A DNA stretch of 42,784 nucleotides from Bacillota bacterium. GTDB taxonomy: Bacteria; Bacillota; Clostridia; Acetivibrionales; DSM-1351. The stretch spans positions 1 to 42,784 of the forward strand of contig JAEXFI010000010.1 of assembly GCA_023400235.1 (NCBI GenBank), read 5' to 3'. The notes under the pieces were generated by a model that had not been told where the DNA came from, made no database searches, and saw only the letters and a program-made list of their open reading frames with translations. Each line of letters begins with the position of its first letter. Position 1 is the stretch's first letter. This document shows, one piece after another, positions 1 through 8,190 of this stretch. Both the position numbers and the translations under genes were made by a program.

Positions 1-2
1 CT

Positions 3-296
3 GCAATGAAGCCTTCCAAAGGGACAGCGGTGACGCTGGAAAATGCACTGGCAGGTCTGGTGACAGCCGGAACACTTACCCAGGCACAGGCAGATGCTAT
101 AGCAAAGGCATATAGTGATGCAAAGGCAAAGCTGGAAGCCGAGAAGGAAAAGTGCCTTGCAGAGCTGGCAGAAAAGAAAGGAATAACTGTTGAAGAGCTG
201 AAGGCTCAGATGGAGAAGGGGAGAACCGGCACCGGTGACAAAAGCGGCTTTAGAGCCGGATCAGGTCTAAAAAACGGAAAAGTCCATACGAGATAG
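3..296 (+). CDS. C-terminal part of a small charged helical protein (partial)
   Basis: The reading frame is open to the window edge, so the gene probably starts upstream; the ATG at 6 need not be its start. The visible 97 or so residues hold a leucine/alanine-rich stretch with TLTQAQADAIAKAY, then a long lysine/glutamate-rich helix (about residues 38-70) and a basic, glycine-rich tail. The 'TLTQAQAD' pattern recalls small secreted Clostridia proteins of the DUF2680 type, but this is only a resemblance. No catalytic motif is visible. A strong hairpin terminator follows 50 bases after the stop. Function unknown. Confidence 0.6.
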   Translation, partial: AMKPSKGTAVTLENALAGLVTAGTLTQAQADAIAKAYSDAKAKLEAEKEKCLAELAEKKGITVEELKAQMEKGRTGTGDKSGFRAGSGLKNGKVHTR

Positions 297-344
297 CTGC
301 TAATAGCTACATAATAATACGAATTAAGGGAATCCTCCTTGATT

Positions 345-398
345 AAATGACACCCGGGCGGGAGCACTGCATAAGTTAATTGCCCGGGTGTCATTTTA
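345..398 (+). terminator. Rho-independent terminator
   Basis: Perfect 12-bp stem TGACACCCGGGC (348-359) / GCCCGGGTGTCA (382-393), extended by AAA/TTT, followed by TTTTATAT. It ends the partial gene at the left edge and isolates it from the phosphoesterase gene. Confidence 0.85.
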
Positions 399-563
399 TA
401 TATTCTTATGTTATAATTTTTAAAATAGTGTGAATCAAGTCTTATAAACGTGGTAATTATTACATTAGGGAAAGAATATTTGGACAAGGAAAAAGGTTTC
501 CAAAAATTTTAAGGCAGATAAAAATGTGGCACCGATTCCATGCCGTGACTTTCATGGAGTTTT

Positions 564-1754
564 GTGCGAAGTGGGGGCATGGAAATAATTATGAGTAGAA
601 AGGGTTACATAATGCAATTTGCTTTTATTGCAGTATTTTTAGTAATTTACGGACTGCTGGTCTATTACATCGGCATCAGAGGCTTTCGCAGCATAAACGC
701 TCAAATACCCATAAATAAAATTGCATTCTGGGCAATTGTGGTTTTTCTGGCGTCAGCTTATATTATAAGCATGGCGGGCAGAAACAATCTGCCGGAGGGA
801 GCTGCCAGGTTTTTCAGTACCATAGGAGGATATTGGATTGCTGGTTTTGTATACCTGCTGAGTATTGTGATTATTTTTGATATATTCGGCTTCCTTGCCC
901 GGAGGCTGAATGTCTTGCCAGCTGTAATAAGGAACAACACCTGGTTTGTAGCTTTTTGTGTTATTGCGGCTGTGGCCATATTACTGGCAGTTGGAACCTA
1001 TAACGCCATGGTGCCAAGAATAAGGGAATATACCGTTGCCATAGATAAAAAGGCAGGGAATTTAAAGAGTCTCAAATGTGCCATGATTTCAGATATACAT
1101 CTGGGTGAGATTATTGGAAGGGACAGGCTCAGAACTGCTGTGGAAATGATTAACAGCATGGAGCCGGATTTGGTGGTTATTGCCGGAGACCTGTTTGACG
1201 GGGCCGTAAAACCTGTGAAAAATCAGAACATGCTCAAGGAGCTTGAGAGCATAAAATCCAAATACGGTACTTTTGCTGTCATGGGAAACCATGAGCACTA
1301 TGCCAATGCCATAGATGAGATAACAGAGCTGCTGGAAGCTTCAGGGGTAACAGTTCTGAGGGACAAGAAGGTTAAAATAGCCGACAGCTTTTATCTGCTT
1401 GGAAGAGAAGATATGGATGGCAGGAGATTTGGTTATGACAGAACTGCCCTGGGGGAAATGCTCAAGGATGCGGACACCAGTCTGCCTGTCATAGTTTTGG
1501 ACCATCAGCCCTCCGGACTTGCGGAACCCAGAAAGGCAGGGGTTGATTTGCAGTTGTCGGGACATACTCATGGGGGACAATTTTTCCCGGCAAATCTTGT
1601 AACCAATATGATGTTTGAAGAGGATTACGGGTATTTCAAGGACGGCAGCTTCAACCTGGTGGTTTCCTGCGGTTACGGCACCTGGGGACCCACTGTGAGA
1701 ATCGGCAGCCAGTCCGAGGTGGTCAGGCTCAATATTGAGTTTTTAAGAATATAG
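564..1754 (+). CDS. membrane-anchored metallophosphoesterase (calcineurin-like, YkuE/YaeI type)
   Basis: The 396-residue product has four predicted membrane segments (about 16-38, 51-72, 89-111 and 127-148) followed by a metallophosphoesterase domain. The two-metal motifs are all present: SDIHLGE (D177, H179), GDLFDG (208-213), GNHEH (241-245) and GHTHGGQ (333-339). The family hydrolyses phosphodiester or phosphomonoester bonds; in YkuE/YaeI-like members the substrate is often a lipid or cell-envelope compound, but nothing here identifies it. The GTG at 564 is preceded by GGAG; ATG codons at 579 and 591 are alternatives that keep every membrane segment. The TAG stop lies inside one arm of a perfect 18-bp inverted repeat, so that repeat overlaps the gene end. 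It appears monocistronic. Confidence 0.88.
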   Translation: MRSGGMEIIMSRKGYIMQFAFIAVFLVIYGLLVYYIGIRGFRSINAQIPINKIAFWAIVVFLASAYIISMAGRNNLPEGAARFFSTIGGYWIAGFVYLLSIVIIFDIFGFLARRLNVLPAVIRNNTWFVAFCVIAAVAILLAVGTYNAMVPRIREYTVAIDKKAGNLKSLKCAMISDIHLGEIIGRDRLRTAVEMINSMEPDLVVIAGDLFDGAVKPVKNQNMLKELESIKSKYGTFAVMGNHEHYANAIDEITELLEASGVTVLRDKKVKIADSFYLLGREDMDGRRFGYDRTALGEMLKDADTSLPVIVLDHQPSGLAEPRKAGVDLQLSGHTHGGQFFPANLVTNMMFEEDYGYFKDGSFNLVVSCGYGTWGPTVRIGSQSEVVRLNIEFLRI

Positions 1755-1860
1755 GAATTTATATATTTAAACAGGGATGAGATGCCCATAATACGGAGTT
1801 TGAGTGTGTACACCAGAAAATTTCATTCTATATAAATTCCTATATTCGGGGTTTGGAAAG
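1748..1860. repeat. 103-bp inverted-repeat element, copy 1
   Basis: Perfect 18-bp inverted repeat AATATAGGAATTTATATA (1748-1765) / TATATAAATTCCTATATT (1829-1846), followed by CGGGGTTTGGAAAGG. A second copy lies at 40026-40133. Measured from AGGAATTT to CGGGGTTTG, both are 103 bp with closely matching ends and a diverged middle. The left arm contains the stop codon of the phosphoesterase gene. The rest of the 1755-2051 gap holds the terminator listed next and nothing else recognised. Confidence 0.65.
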
Positions 1861-1921
1861 GTGTGTAGTTGTTCATGAAGGTGAGTTTTTTATTAACTTC
1901 ATCCTTTTATACTATAAAACC

Positions 1922-1976
1922 AATAAAAAAGCTTTCCACGATAAGTATTACAAGTACTCGTCCTGGAAAGCTTTAA
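1922..1976 (-). terminator. terminator of the AI-2E-family permease gene
   Basis: Ten-base-pair stem AAAGCTTTCC (1928-1937) / GGAAAGCTTT (1965-1974). Read on the minus strand it is followed by a run of T from the A-rich stretch at 1922-1930. It lies about 75 bases past the stop of the minus-strand gene. Confidence 0.75.
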
Positions 1977-2051
1977 TGTTTGTATGCTTGTATTAAAGAA
2001 TTAAGGTTTTTAGGTATTAAATCTATGAGCTTTTCAAGTATTTTTCAAGGC

Positions 2052-3230
2052 TCACTTTTTTTTGTTGAAATTAGGTTTCCACTGCTTCTTCGGCTTTTCA
2101 GGGGTGGGTATCTTGTCCAGCTCCAGGGTTGCTGCATATTTTGGATAGTACATTTCAACTATGTTTTTTATGGTTATCTTTATGGCGGAATACAGCGGAA
2201 TAACTATTATGAGCCCAATAAAGCCCAGTATGGGTATAATGCCCATTAACAGCAGTATTACTGTCAGGGGGTGTATATCCATGCTTTTTTTCATAACCTG
2301 TGGGGATATGAAATTATTGTCTATCTGCTGCACTACTATCATTACAATAAAGATTTTAACCGCCATAAACGGATTATCTGCCAGAGAAAGCAGTATGGCA
2401 GGGATTATCCCAAGCCAGGGCCCGAAAAAGGGGATAATGCAGGTAATCATTGCAAATATGGCCAGAATCAGTGAGTACCTAAGACCTATAATAAGGTAGC
2501 CGATGTACATGAGGAGCCCAATGAAAAAAGCTACCAGCAGCTGCCCCGCAATATAATTTGACAGGACGTAATCTATATCGGATAATATCTTTCTCAGGTT
2601 GGACTTGTGTGAGGTGGGAGCAAAGCGTACCACACTGGGCATGAACTTGCTGCCGTCCTTGAGAAAGTAAAACAGTATGACCGGAAGTATTATGATAATG
2701 GAGCCTACATTGGTTATTGCACCGATAAAGTTAATAGTACCTTTGCCTGCGCTCTGTACCAGGTTCTGAGCAAATTCCGAAAGCTTGGTGGCAATGTCCG
2801 GCCTCTGCAGCTGTGACAGGTCAAAATATCCGAATAAATCACTGCTCAGCAGATTGTTTACCGTGTTTTCAGCCCTCTGGTAAAGGCTTGGAAGGCTCTG
2901 GTAAAATTCTGAAAACTGTGTTTTTACAAGGGAACCTGTGTAGGAGGTAAACAGTACTATAGCCGACAATACAATAATAAAGGACAGTGCTATTGCCCAG
3001 ATGTGGGGTATTTTACCCTTTTCCAGCAGCTTGACGAGAGGTCTTAAAATATAGAAAAGCAGACCTCCGAATAGAACAGGAAAAATGATGGAGTAAATAA
3101 AGCTTGAAATCGGTGAGAAAAAGAAGTCGATTTTCCCGAACATGAATATTATAAGCAGCAACAGCAGCAGATAACAGCCATATCTGAAAAATTTACTCTT
3201 GATAAAAACAAAATTAGTGTTATTATCCAT
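2052..3230 (-). CDS. AI-2E family transporter (PerM/UPF0118 permease)
   Basis: A 392-residue integral membrane protein. It has N-terminal membrane helices at about 15-32, 38-62 and 75-100, then a soluble amphipathic loop (about 100-210), then a dense block of membrane helices up to about 365 and a basic, proline/lysine-rich C-terminus. The late helices carry the family pattern IIPFFGPWLGIIPA and VVQQIDNNFISPQVM. Members include TqsA (autoinducer-2 export) and Na+/H+ antiporters, so the substrate cannot be read from the sequence. The ATG at 3230 is preceded by GAGGT with good spacing. Length is normal for the family. It stands alone on the minus strand with its own terminator. Confidence 0.85.
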   Translation of the reverse strand: MDNNTNFVFIKSKFFRYGCYLLLLLLIIFMFGKIDFFFSPISSFIYSIIFPVLFGGLLFYILRPLVKLLEKGKIPHIWAIALSFIIVLSAIVLFTSYTGSLVKTQFSEFYQSLPSLYQRAENTVNNLLSSDLFGYFDLSQLQRPDIATKLSEFAQNLVQSAGKGTINFIGAITNVGSIIIILPVILFYFLKDGSKFMPSVVRFAPTSHKSNLRKILSDIDYVLSNYIAGQLLVAFFIGLLMYIGYLIIGLRYSLILAIFAMITCIIPFFGPWLGIIPAILLSLADNPFMAVKIFIVMIVVQQIDNNFISPQVMKKSMDIHPLTVILLLMGIIPILGFIGLIIVIPLYSAIKITIKNIVEMYYPKYAATLELDKIPTPEKPKKQWKPNFNKKK

Positions 3231-3333
3231 ACATACCTCATATATCTGATGATTTTATGTTTCAGGGTTGAAGATGCCTTTGGCAAATCCTTTTGTTACC
3301 ATAAATTATAAAGTTAAATGACCAAATGTACAA

Positions 3334-4641
3334 TCAATATTTTACAATCTCTGAAAGCGGCCCTGACAAAATCATGGGAGATTTATCCTTGTTCAGCCAT
3401 TTTACCAAAGCCAATACATCTTTTCTGTCGGCAGCCACGCAGCCTGCGGTATATTTGATTTCCATAGCAGGATTTACAATGTGAAAAAAGATGGCGCTGC
3501 CTTTATTTTTTGTTCTATCAGAATTATAGCCAATATTAAAAAATATATCATATACACTGTTTTTCATACTGCTGAAGTTTTCCGCGGATTTCCAGCGCCC
3601 GTTGGAGGGTTCTCTCTGGAGGGTGTTGTAGTACGGAGAAGCCGGGTCGTCCACCCATACATCCTTTGAATCATATTTGTAGAAGGACAGGCCTGTGTCA
3701 ACCTTTGCACTTTTTCCAAAGCAGGTGCCGATAGGGTAGGCTCCCACAGGTGTTTTCCTGTCTCCTTCCGTCTTGTTTGCAGTAAAGCCCTTCTGGCCGA
3801 TATACCCCGCAATATTTTTATGTACATTTACCCAAAGGCCTTGTCTTTTCTCATATGTACTGATTACCACATTGGAGGATTTTTCTGTCAGGGAGGTTGC
3901 CACCACCAACTGTGAAACGGGGCTGTCCTTTTGAAATTTCAGACTGGAAAGGGTCTTATGGCTCAGTTCATAATTTGTCCTGTCAAACCTGCTTAAGGGT
4001 ACATCCTGTATTTTATAGCCGTTAAAATCAGTATCCTCAAAATGCCACCATTCTGTGCTGAGCTGCTTGAACCCGGAGGCGGTCATTGCTTTTGACAATA
4101 TGCCAAGATTTTTCCGCTGCTCTGCACTCATTCCCTTATAGCCTGGTGCGGCCTTCTCTGTAAAGTTGTCAAATTCGGTGGGCATCAGGAGCTCCTTTCC
4201 GTTTTTGTCCACCAGGGTAACATCAACAGCGGCTCCCCTGTTATGCTTTGAACCCGAGCGGTAGGGATTTGCAACATAATTTTTATTGGGAGTGGCCTCC
4301 CACATGATTTTCTGAACACTGAGCGGTCTGTAGGCATCCCATATCTTTATGTAACAGCCCTGCTGCCTTACCAGGTTGTTTGCCTTGATAAGCTTATCCA
4401 GAGTGCCCTTTGTCAGCACGCAGGTGGGAGAGGGATAAAGGGTCTTGCCTACGAAGTTTTCATAAGTGGCATATTTCATATCAATTACAAAGTCACGGCT
4501 GTAATCCTCTACAAGTACCAGGTCGGATTTTTTTACAGTGGCGGGTGCGGCAACGGCTGAGGTGAAGCAGGTAAAAATCACACCGGTTACAATTAAGAGC
4601 ACTATAGTCCATTTTATGCCTATAGTCGGCTTTTTAGTCAT
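3334..4641 (-). CDS. secreted VanX-type D-Ala-D-Ala dipeptidase fused to a YkuD-like L,D-transpeptidase domain
   Basis: 435 residues. A signal peptide spans about residues 7-31 and ends in AVAA. Residues 40-225 form a VanX-family peptidase with all zinc and catalytic residues: R105 in DAYRP, H133 and D140 in SKHNRGAAVD, and E197 and H200 in EWWH. Residues 245-435 resemble an ErfK/YkuD L,D-transpeptidase with GDRKTPVGAYPIG, a histidine in IFFH (H387) and a cysteine in TAGCVA (C401). The usual S-x-G-C-x-R is changed to T-A-G-C-V-A. Both halves would act on peptidoglycan stem peptides outside the membrane. The ATG at 4641 is preferred over the in-frame ATG at 4653, because the intervening GGGAGAT is the ribosome site and is contributed by repeat R1. 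Confidence 0.82.
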   Translation of the reverse strand: MTKKPTIGIKWTIVLLIVTGVIFTCFTSAVAAPATVKKSDLVLVEDYSRDFVIDMKYATYENFVGKTLYPSPTCVLTKGTLDKLIKANNLVRQQGCYIKIWDAYRPLSVQKIMWEATPNKNYVANPYRSGSKHNRGAAVDVTLVDKNGKELLMPTEFDNFTEKAAPGYKGMSAEQRKNLGILSKAMTASGFKQLSTEWWHFEDTDFNGYKIQDVPLSRFDRTNYELSHKTLSSLKFQKDSPVSQLVVATSLTEKSSNVVISTYEKRQGLWVNVHKNIAGYIGQKGFTANKTEGDRKTPVGAYPIGTCFGKSAKVDTGLSFYKYDSKDVWVDDPASPYYNTLQREPSNGRWKSAENFSSMKNSVYDIFFNIGYNSDRTKNKGSAIFFHIVNPAMEIKYTAGCVAADRKDVLALVKWLNKDKSPMILSGPLSEIVKY

Positions 4642-4753
4642 TTTATCTCCCATCTACGCGCATAGTGCGTACACAAATAGTAATGAAAGGCACGCAGTGG
4701 CTTTCGCTGCTTGAAAGTCACTTTGACACACAGCTTGTATCTTTCAAGCTATA
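4642..4753 (-). repeat. dispersed hairpin repeat R1 (upstream of VanX/YkuD gene)
   Basis: Read on the minus strand it runs TATAGCTTGAAAG, then CTTTCAAGC closing an outer stem, then a GCAGCGAAAGCCACTGC hairpin, then TACGCACTATGCGCGTA, then GATGGGAGATAAA immediately before the start codon. The same order of blocks occurs at 6758-6864, 24123-24229, 24234-24340 and 41597-41685. All are oriented toward the gene they precede. Confidence 0.8.
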
Positions 4754-4821
4754 GACTAGACTCCTGAGCTTTTTATCCTATTTTAACATATAACCGCCCT
4801 TATATAAACAGGAGACTAGTC
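4754..4821. repeat. inverted repeat spanning the permease stop codon
   Basis: GACTAGACTCCTG (4754-4766) and CAGGAGACTAGTC (4809-4821) are inverted copies with one mismatch, separated by a 42-base AT-rich loop. The right arm includes the stop codon of the ABC permease; the left arm abuts repeat R1. It may act as a weak processing or termination structure. Confidence 0.5.
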
Positions 4822-5970
4822 AAGGCTTTTCCTGAAGCGTTTTGTCGCTATGAACAGGATGACTACTGTGAAGCCAAGAAGTGCAAGGGTATCCTGCCAG
4901 AGATAATCCAGTCCCACACCCTTCAGGGTTATACCCCGGATAATGTCAAGAAAATAGGTGAGGGGTATCAGATACCCAATGAAGCCTATAACTGCGGGCA
5001 TTGCCTCTCTTGGAAATATAAAGCCCGAAAGGAGGATGCTTGGAAGAAGTACAAACACCATGACTATCATGGCCTGGAGCTGATTCTTTGCAAAGGTGGA
5101 TATAAGCATACCTATTGAAAGGGAGCAGTACACAAAAAGAAAGCCCAAGAGTAAAAGCAGTCCCAGAGAACCGGCTACAGGAATCTTAAAAAACCATATA
5201 CCTATGGCCAGTGAGAACAAAAAGCCTGAATAACCCACCACTATATAGGGTATGAGTTTTCCCAATATGAGCTCCGAAGGCTTTATGGGAGTTACTATGA
5301 GCTGTTCGATGGTACTTCGCTCCTTTTCTCTGACAAGTGCAAAGGCAGTGAGCATTATGGTTATATTCTGAAGAATAAGCCCTACCAGGCCGGGAATTGT
5401 AAATTTTGAGCTTTCCATATCAGGATTGTACCATACATCGGCTTTCAAGGTCAGACCGGAGAGCTTTTCCGGGGTTATGCCGTATTTTTGAAGCCCCTGG
5501 GAGGTGTACTTTTGAGAAAAGCCACCTGCTATGAGCTGTCCGCTGGCAAGGGCAGTGCGGGCGGTGGTAGGCTCTGTGCCGTCAATTATCAACTGCAGTT
5601 GCACCGATTCACCGCTTTTTATCTTACGGGAATAGTCTTCCGGTATGACAAGACCGGCTTTCGCCCTGCCGCTTCTTATGAGCTCCTCAAGCCTTTCTTC
5701 GGATTTGGCGTTTTCATATATCACAAAGTAATCTGACACTGTGAACTGCTCAAGAAAGCTGCGGCTTTCCTCCGAGCTGCTCAGGTCATAAACTGCAGTG
5801 GGGATTTTGTCCACTTCGGTATTTACCGCATAGCCGAAAAGCAGCATCATAACCACAGGCATGATAAAGGGAAGTTTTAAACTGATAGGGTCCCTCCTCA
5901 TCTGTATGAATTCTTTTTTTATTATGGACCAGAACCTCTTGAAGCTAAAGCCGGGCCTGTACTTATTCAT
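4816..5970 (-). CDS. ABC-2 type transporter permease
   Basis: About 384 residues with the ABC-2 family layout: one N-terminal membrane helix (about 25-45), a large extracytoplasmic domain (about 46-215), then five membrane helices to the C-terminus. The stretch VREKERSTIEQLIVTPI is typical of YhhJ/YbhR-type permeases, which export drugs or other hydrophobic compounds. The ATG at 5970 is chosen because GAGGAG lies nine bases upstream; the ATG at 5979 sits directly against that ribosome site. It overlaps the ATPase gene end, so the two are translationally coupled. Substrate unknown; the TetR gene upstream suggests inducible efflux. Confidence 0.87.
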   Translation of the reverse strand: MNKYRPGFSFKRFWSIIKKEFIQMRRDPISLKLPFIMPVVMMLLFGYAVNTEVDKIPTAVYDLSSSEESRSFLEQFTVSDYFVIYENAKSEERLEELIRSGRAKAGLVIPEDYSRKIKSGESVQLQLIIDGTEPTTARTALASGQLIAGGFSQKYTSQGLQKYGITPEKLSGLTLKADVWYNPDMESSKFTIPGLVGLILQNITIMLTAFALVREKERSTIEQLIVTPIKPSELILGKLIPYIVVGYSGFLFSLAIGIWFFKIPVAGSLGLLLLLGFLFVYCSLSIGMLISTFAKNQLQAMIVMVFVLLPSILLSGFIFPREAMPAVIGFIGYLIPLTYFLDIIRGITLKGVGLDYLWQDTLALLGFTVVILFIATKRFRKSLD

Positions 5971-6754
5971 GCCGGTCATCTCCTCTCAGAAACCCAAGCG
6001 GCTTAAAGCTGCCGGCAAGCTTGCTGCCTTGTGCCTTTTCAACTTGTTTTATAAATATATCCTCCAGGTTTTTTGCACCCTCTTTTTCAATGAGCTCCCG
6101 GGGTGAAGCGATATCCATAAGCCTGCCGTTAAGTATGAAGCCCACCTGTGTGCAGCTTTCCGCTTCGTCCATATAGTGAGTGGTCACCAGTACGGTAATG
6201 CCTTGACCGGCAAGAGAATGAATTATCTCCCAGAAGACTCTTCTGGAGACCGGGTCAACACCTGCAGTAGGCTCATCCAGTATCAGCAGCTCCGGTTTGT
6301 GAATCAGCGCACAGCCCAGGGCCAGCCGCTGTTTCCAGCCTCCTGACAATGTTCCGGCGAGGCTTCTTTCCTTGCCGGTGAGATTTGCCATCTCAATGAG
6401 CTCCTTTTTTCTTTGAGAGGTAACCTTGGCCGATAAGCCATATACACCTGCATAAAAGTCCAGGTTTTCTTCGACAGTAAGATCTTCATACAGGCTGAAG
6501 CGCTGGCTCATATAGCCCAGGCTCTGCCTGACCGCCTCGGTCTCCCTGGTTACGTCTCTTCCCATAACCAGGGCTTTTCCGGAGGTGGGGTGGAGGACAC
6601 CGCAGAGCATTCGGATGGTGGTTGACTTCCCGGAACCGTTAGGCCCCAGAAATCCAAAGATACTGCCCCTGGGAATGGAAAAGCTTATTCCGTCCACTGC
6701 CGTAAAGCCGTCAAATTTCTTGGTAAGGTTTTCTACTGCTATGGCATATTCCAT
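5963..6754 (-). CDS. ABC transporter ATP-binding protein (partner of the ABC-2 permease)
   Basis: 263 residues with a complete nucleotide-binding domain: Walker A GPNGSGKST (37-45), Q-loop at about 84, signature LSGGW (136-140; the usual last Q is W), Walker B LLILDEPTAGVD (D160, E161) and switch histidine 193 in TTHYMDEAE. It energises the permease encoded by the overlapping downstream gene. The start at 6754 is preceded by AGGAG, which forms the tail of repeat R2. Operon order: tetR, R2, ATPase, permease. Confidence 0.92.
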   Translation of the reverse strand: MEYAIAVENLTKKFDGFTAVDGISFSIPRGSIFGFLGPNGSGKSTTIRMLCGVLHPTSGKALVMGRDVTRETEAVRQSLGYMSQRFSLYEDLTVEENLDFYAGVYGLSAKVTSQRKKELIEMANLTGKERSLAGTLSGGWKQRLALGCALIHKPELLILDEPTAGVDPVSRRVFWEIIHSLAGQGITVLVTTHYMDEAESCTQVGFILNGRLMDIASPRELIEKEGAKNLEDIFIKQVEKAQGSKLAGSFKPLGFLRGDDRHE

Positions 6755-6757
6755 ATT

Positions 6758-6864
6758 TACTCCTATCTACGCGCATAGCGCATACACAAATACTAATAAA
6801 GACACGCAGCGGCATTCGCTGCGTGAAATCACTGTGACTTACCACATGTAGCTTTCAAGCTATA
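6758..6864 (-). repeat. dispersed hairpin repeat R2 (between tetR-type gene and ABC ATPase)
   Basis: On the minus strand it begins TATAGCTTGAAAG, whose TAG is the stop codon of the TetR gene. It continues through CACGCAGCGAATGCC, pairing with GCTGCGTG, then ATGCGCTATGCGCGTAGAT, and ends AGGAGTAAAT directly before the ATPase ATG. It therefore fills the whole intergenic space, supplying the upstream stop codon and the downstream ribosome site. Confidence 0.8.
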
Positions 6865-7519
6865 CTTTTCCTTTGGCCTGGTTTACCGGTGAGATGCCGT
6901 CCAGTATCAAGGTGATCATGGTGTCTATTTCCCCGGAGCTTTCGGACAGGTTGAAGTTGTCGGTAAACAGCATTTTTTGGCCGATAAAGGCCAGAAAGTT
7001 TCCTATTATGTTCCGCATCAGCAGCATGGGGTCCACGTCGGTGCGAACCTGTCCGCGGTCTGCAAGCTTTCCGTAGAATTCTCTTATTTCCTTATCCAGC
7101 TTATTGATGAGATTTGAATGTATCACCTCTCTGATATCCTGATGGAAGAGGGCTTCGCTTACCAGCACACGGAACATTGGAAAAAATCTCTGTACCAGCT
7201 CCAGTCTGTCCAGAAGAATTTCCTTCAGGATAACCCGTAATTCCTTCTGCTCACCGTTTTTGAATATGTCGTACAGGGAATTCAAAATTATCTTATCCGC
7301 GGCAATCTTGATTGCCTGCAGCATTATGCCGTGCAATATATCCTTTTTTGTCTTGAAGTATCTGAAAATGGTTCCTTCCGCAACGCCTGCCCTTTTTGCA
7401 ATTTCACTGGTGGTGGTGGAGGAAAAGCCTTTTTCATTGGATATGAGAATGGCAGCCTCAAGTATTTTTTTTTCTTTATCAGGCAGCTCAAGCTCGGATA
7501 AATCAATATTTGCATTCAT
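6860..7519 (-). CDS. TetR-family transcriptional regulator
   Basis: 219 residues. The N-terminal helix-turn-helix (about residues 30-60) reads TTTSEIAKRAGVAEGTIFRY followed by FKTKKDIL, a classic TetR DNA-binding domain. The helical C-terminal ligand domain is not conserved enough to name an inducer. It lies directly upstream of the ABC ATPase/permease pair on the same strand and probably represses that operon together with itself. A 14-bp palindrome 72 bases upstream of the start is the best operator candidate. The stop codon is contributed by repeat R2. Confidence 0.88.
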   Translation of the reverse strand: MNANIDLSELELPDKEKKILEAAILISNEKGFSSTTTSEIAKRAGVAEGTIFRYFKTKKDILHGIMLQAIKIAADKIILNSLYDIFKNGEQKELRVILKEILLDRLELVQRFFPMFRVLVSEALFHQDIREVIHSNLINKLDKEIREFYGKLADRGQVRTDVDPMLLMRNIIGNFLAFIGQKMLFTDNFNLSESSGEIDTMITLILDGISPVNQAKGKV

Positions 7520-7588
7520 AGCTTACAAGTATCCTTTCCAAGTATATTTTAACGGGAGTAACCACTTGTGTACGAATACATTCAATAA

Positions 7589-7608
7589 ATGAGTGAGTAC
7601 TCACTATA
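7589..7608. promoter_or_regulatory. palindromic TetR operator candidate
   Basis: Perfect 14-bp palindrome AGTGAGTACTCACT at 7592-7605, in the gap between the TetR gene (minus) and the TauE-like gene (plus). Size and symmetry fit a TetR-family dimer site; the assignment is an inference from position. Confidence 0.55.
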
Positions 7609-7729
7609 TTTTTATATTATTAAGTTATTTGGATAATGTCAAGATAAAATTGTATATTAAAAAGATTTTTAAAAACAATATGATTATCAGGTATTTTAAA
7701 CAGCAAAGTACTCAGAAGGGGAGCAGACA

Positions 7730-8101
7730 TTGGTAAAGACCATATTTAAAAGCAAGATTATGAAATATATGGGTATCGGTCTTTTGGCCGGAGTGGCAAA
7801 CGGACTCTTCGGATCGGGCGGAGGAACCATTGCTGTTCCTGCTATGGTTTTTCTGCTGGGGGAGGAGGAGCATACGGCACATGCAACGGCATTGCTTATT
7901 ATCCTTCCCTTGACATTGGTGAGCAGTTACTTCTATCTGTCAGGCAGCTTCGTGGATTGGAACATAACCTGGAGGGCAATGCTGGGAGGAGCTGTGGGGG
8001 GCGCCATAGGTGCGTTTCTCCTGAACAGGTTTTCCTCGGGCCTGCTGAGAATCATATTCGGCGCCTTTATGCTGGCAGCAGCAGTCAGGATGATATTCTG
8101 A
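7730..8101 (+). CDS. TauE/SafE-family half-size membrane protein (first of a pair)
   Basis: 123 residues, about half the usual 250 of the family. It begins with a short basic segment, then KYMGIGLLAGVANGLFGSGGG, the glycine-rich first-helix motif of TauE/SafE anion exporters, and has about four membrane helices. The TTG at 7730 is preceded by AAGGGGAG; an internal ATG at residue 11 is an alternative. It pairs with the gene at 8191, which has the same half-size fold, and the two presumably assemble into one transporter of sulfite, sulfonate or another small anion. The substrate is not visible. Confidence 0.78.
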   Translation: MVKTIFKSKIMKYMGIGLLAGVANGLFGSGGGTIAVPAMVFLLGEEEHTAHATALLIILPLTLVSSYFYLSGSFVDWNITWRAMLGGAVGGAIGAFLLNRFSSGLLRIIFGAFMLAAAVRMIF

Positions 8102-8190
8102 CCCGGTTGAATGGCAGAAGGACATATATGCAGACAGGCAGCATTAATTCAGTTAAGCAGTATTAATTCAGGTAAGATAAGGACGGGACA

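Noticed and set aside
8116..8180. Frameshift in one full-length TauE/SafE gene split into two
   Set aside because: The two halves each have their own ribosome site and start with the same first-helix motif, and half-size TauE/SafE genes in pairs are a known arrangement, so a natural two-gene design is more likely.
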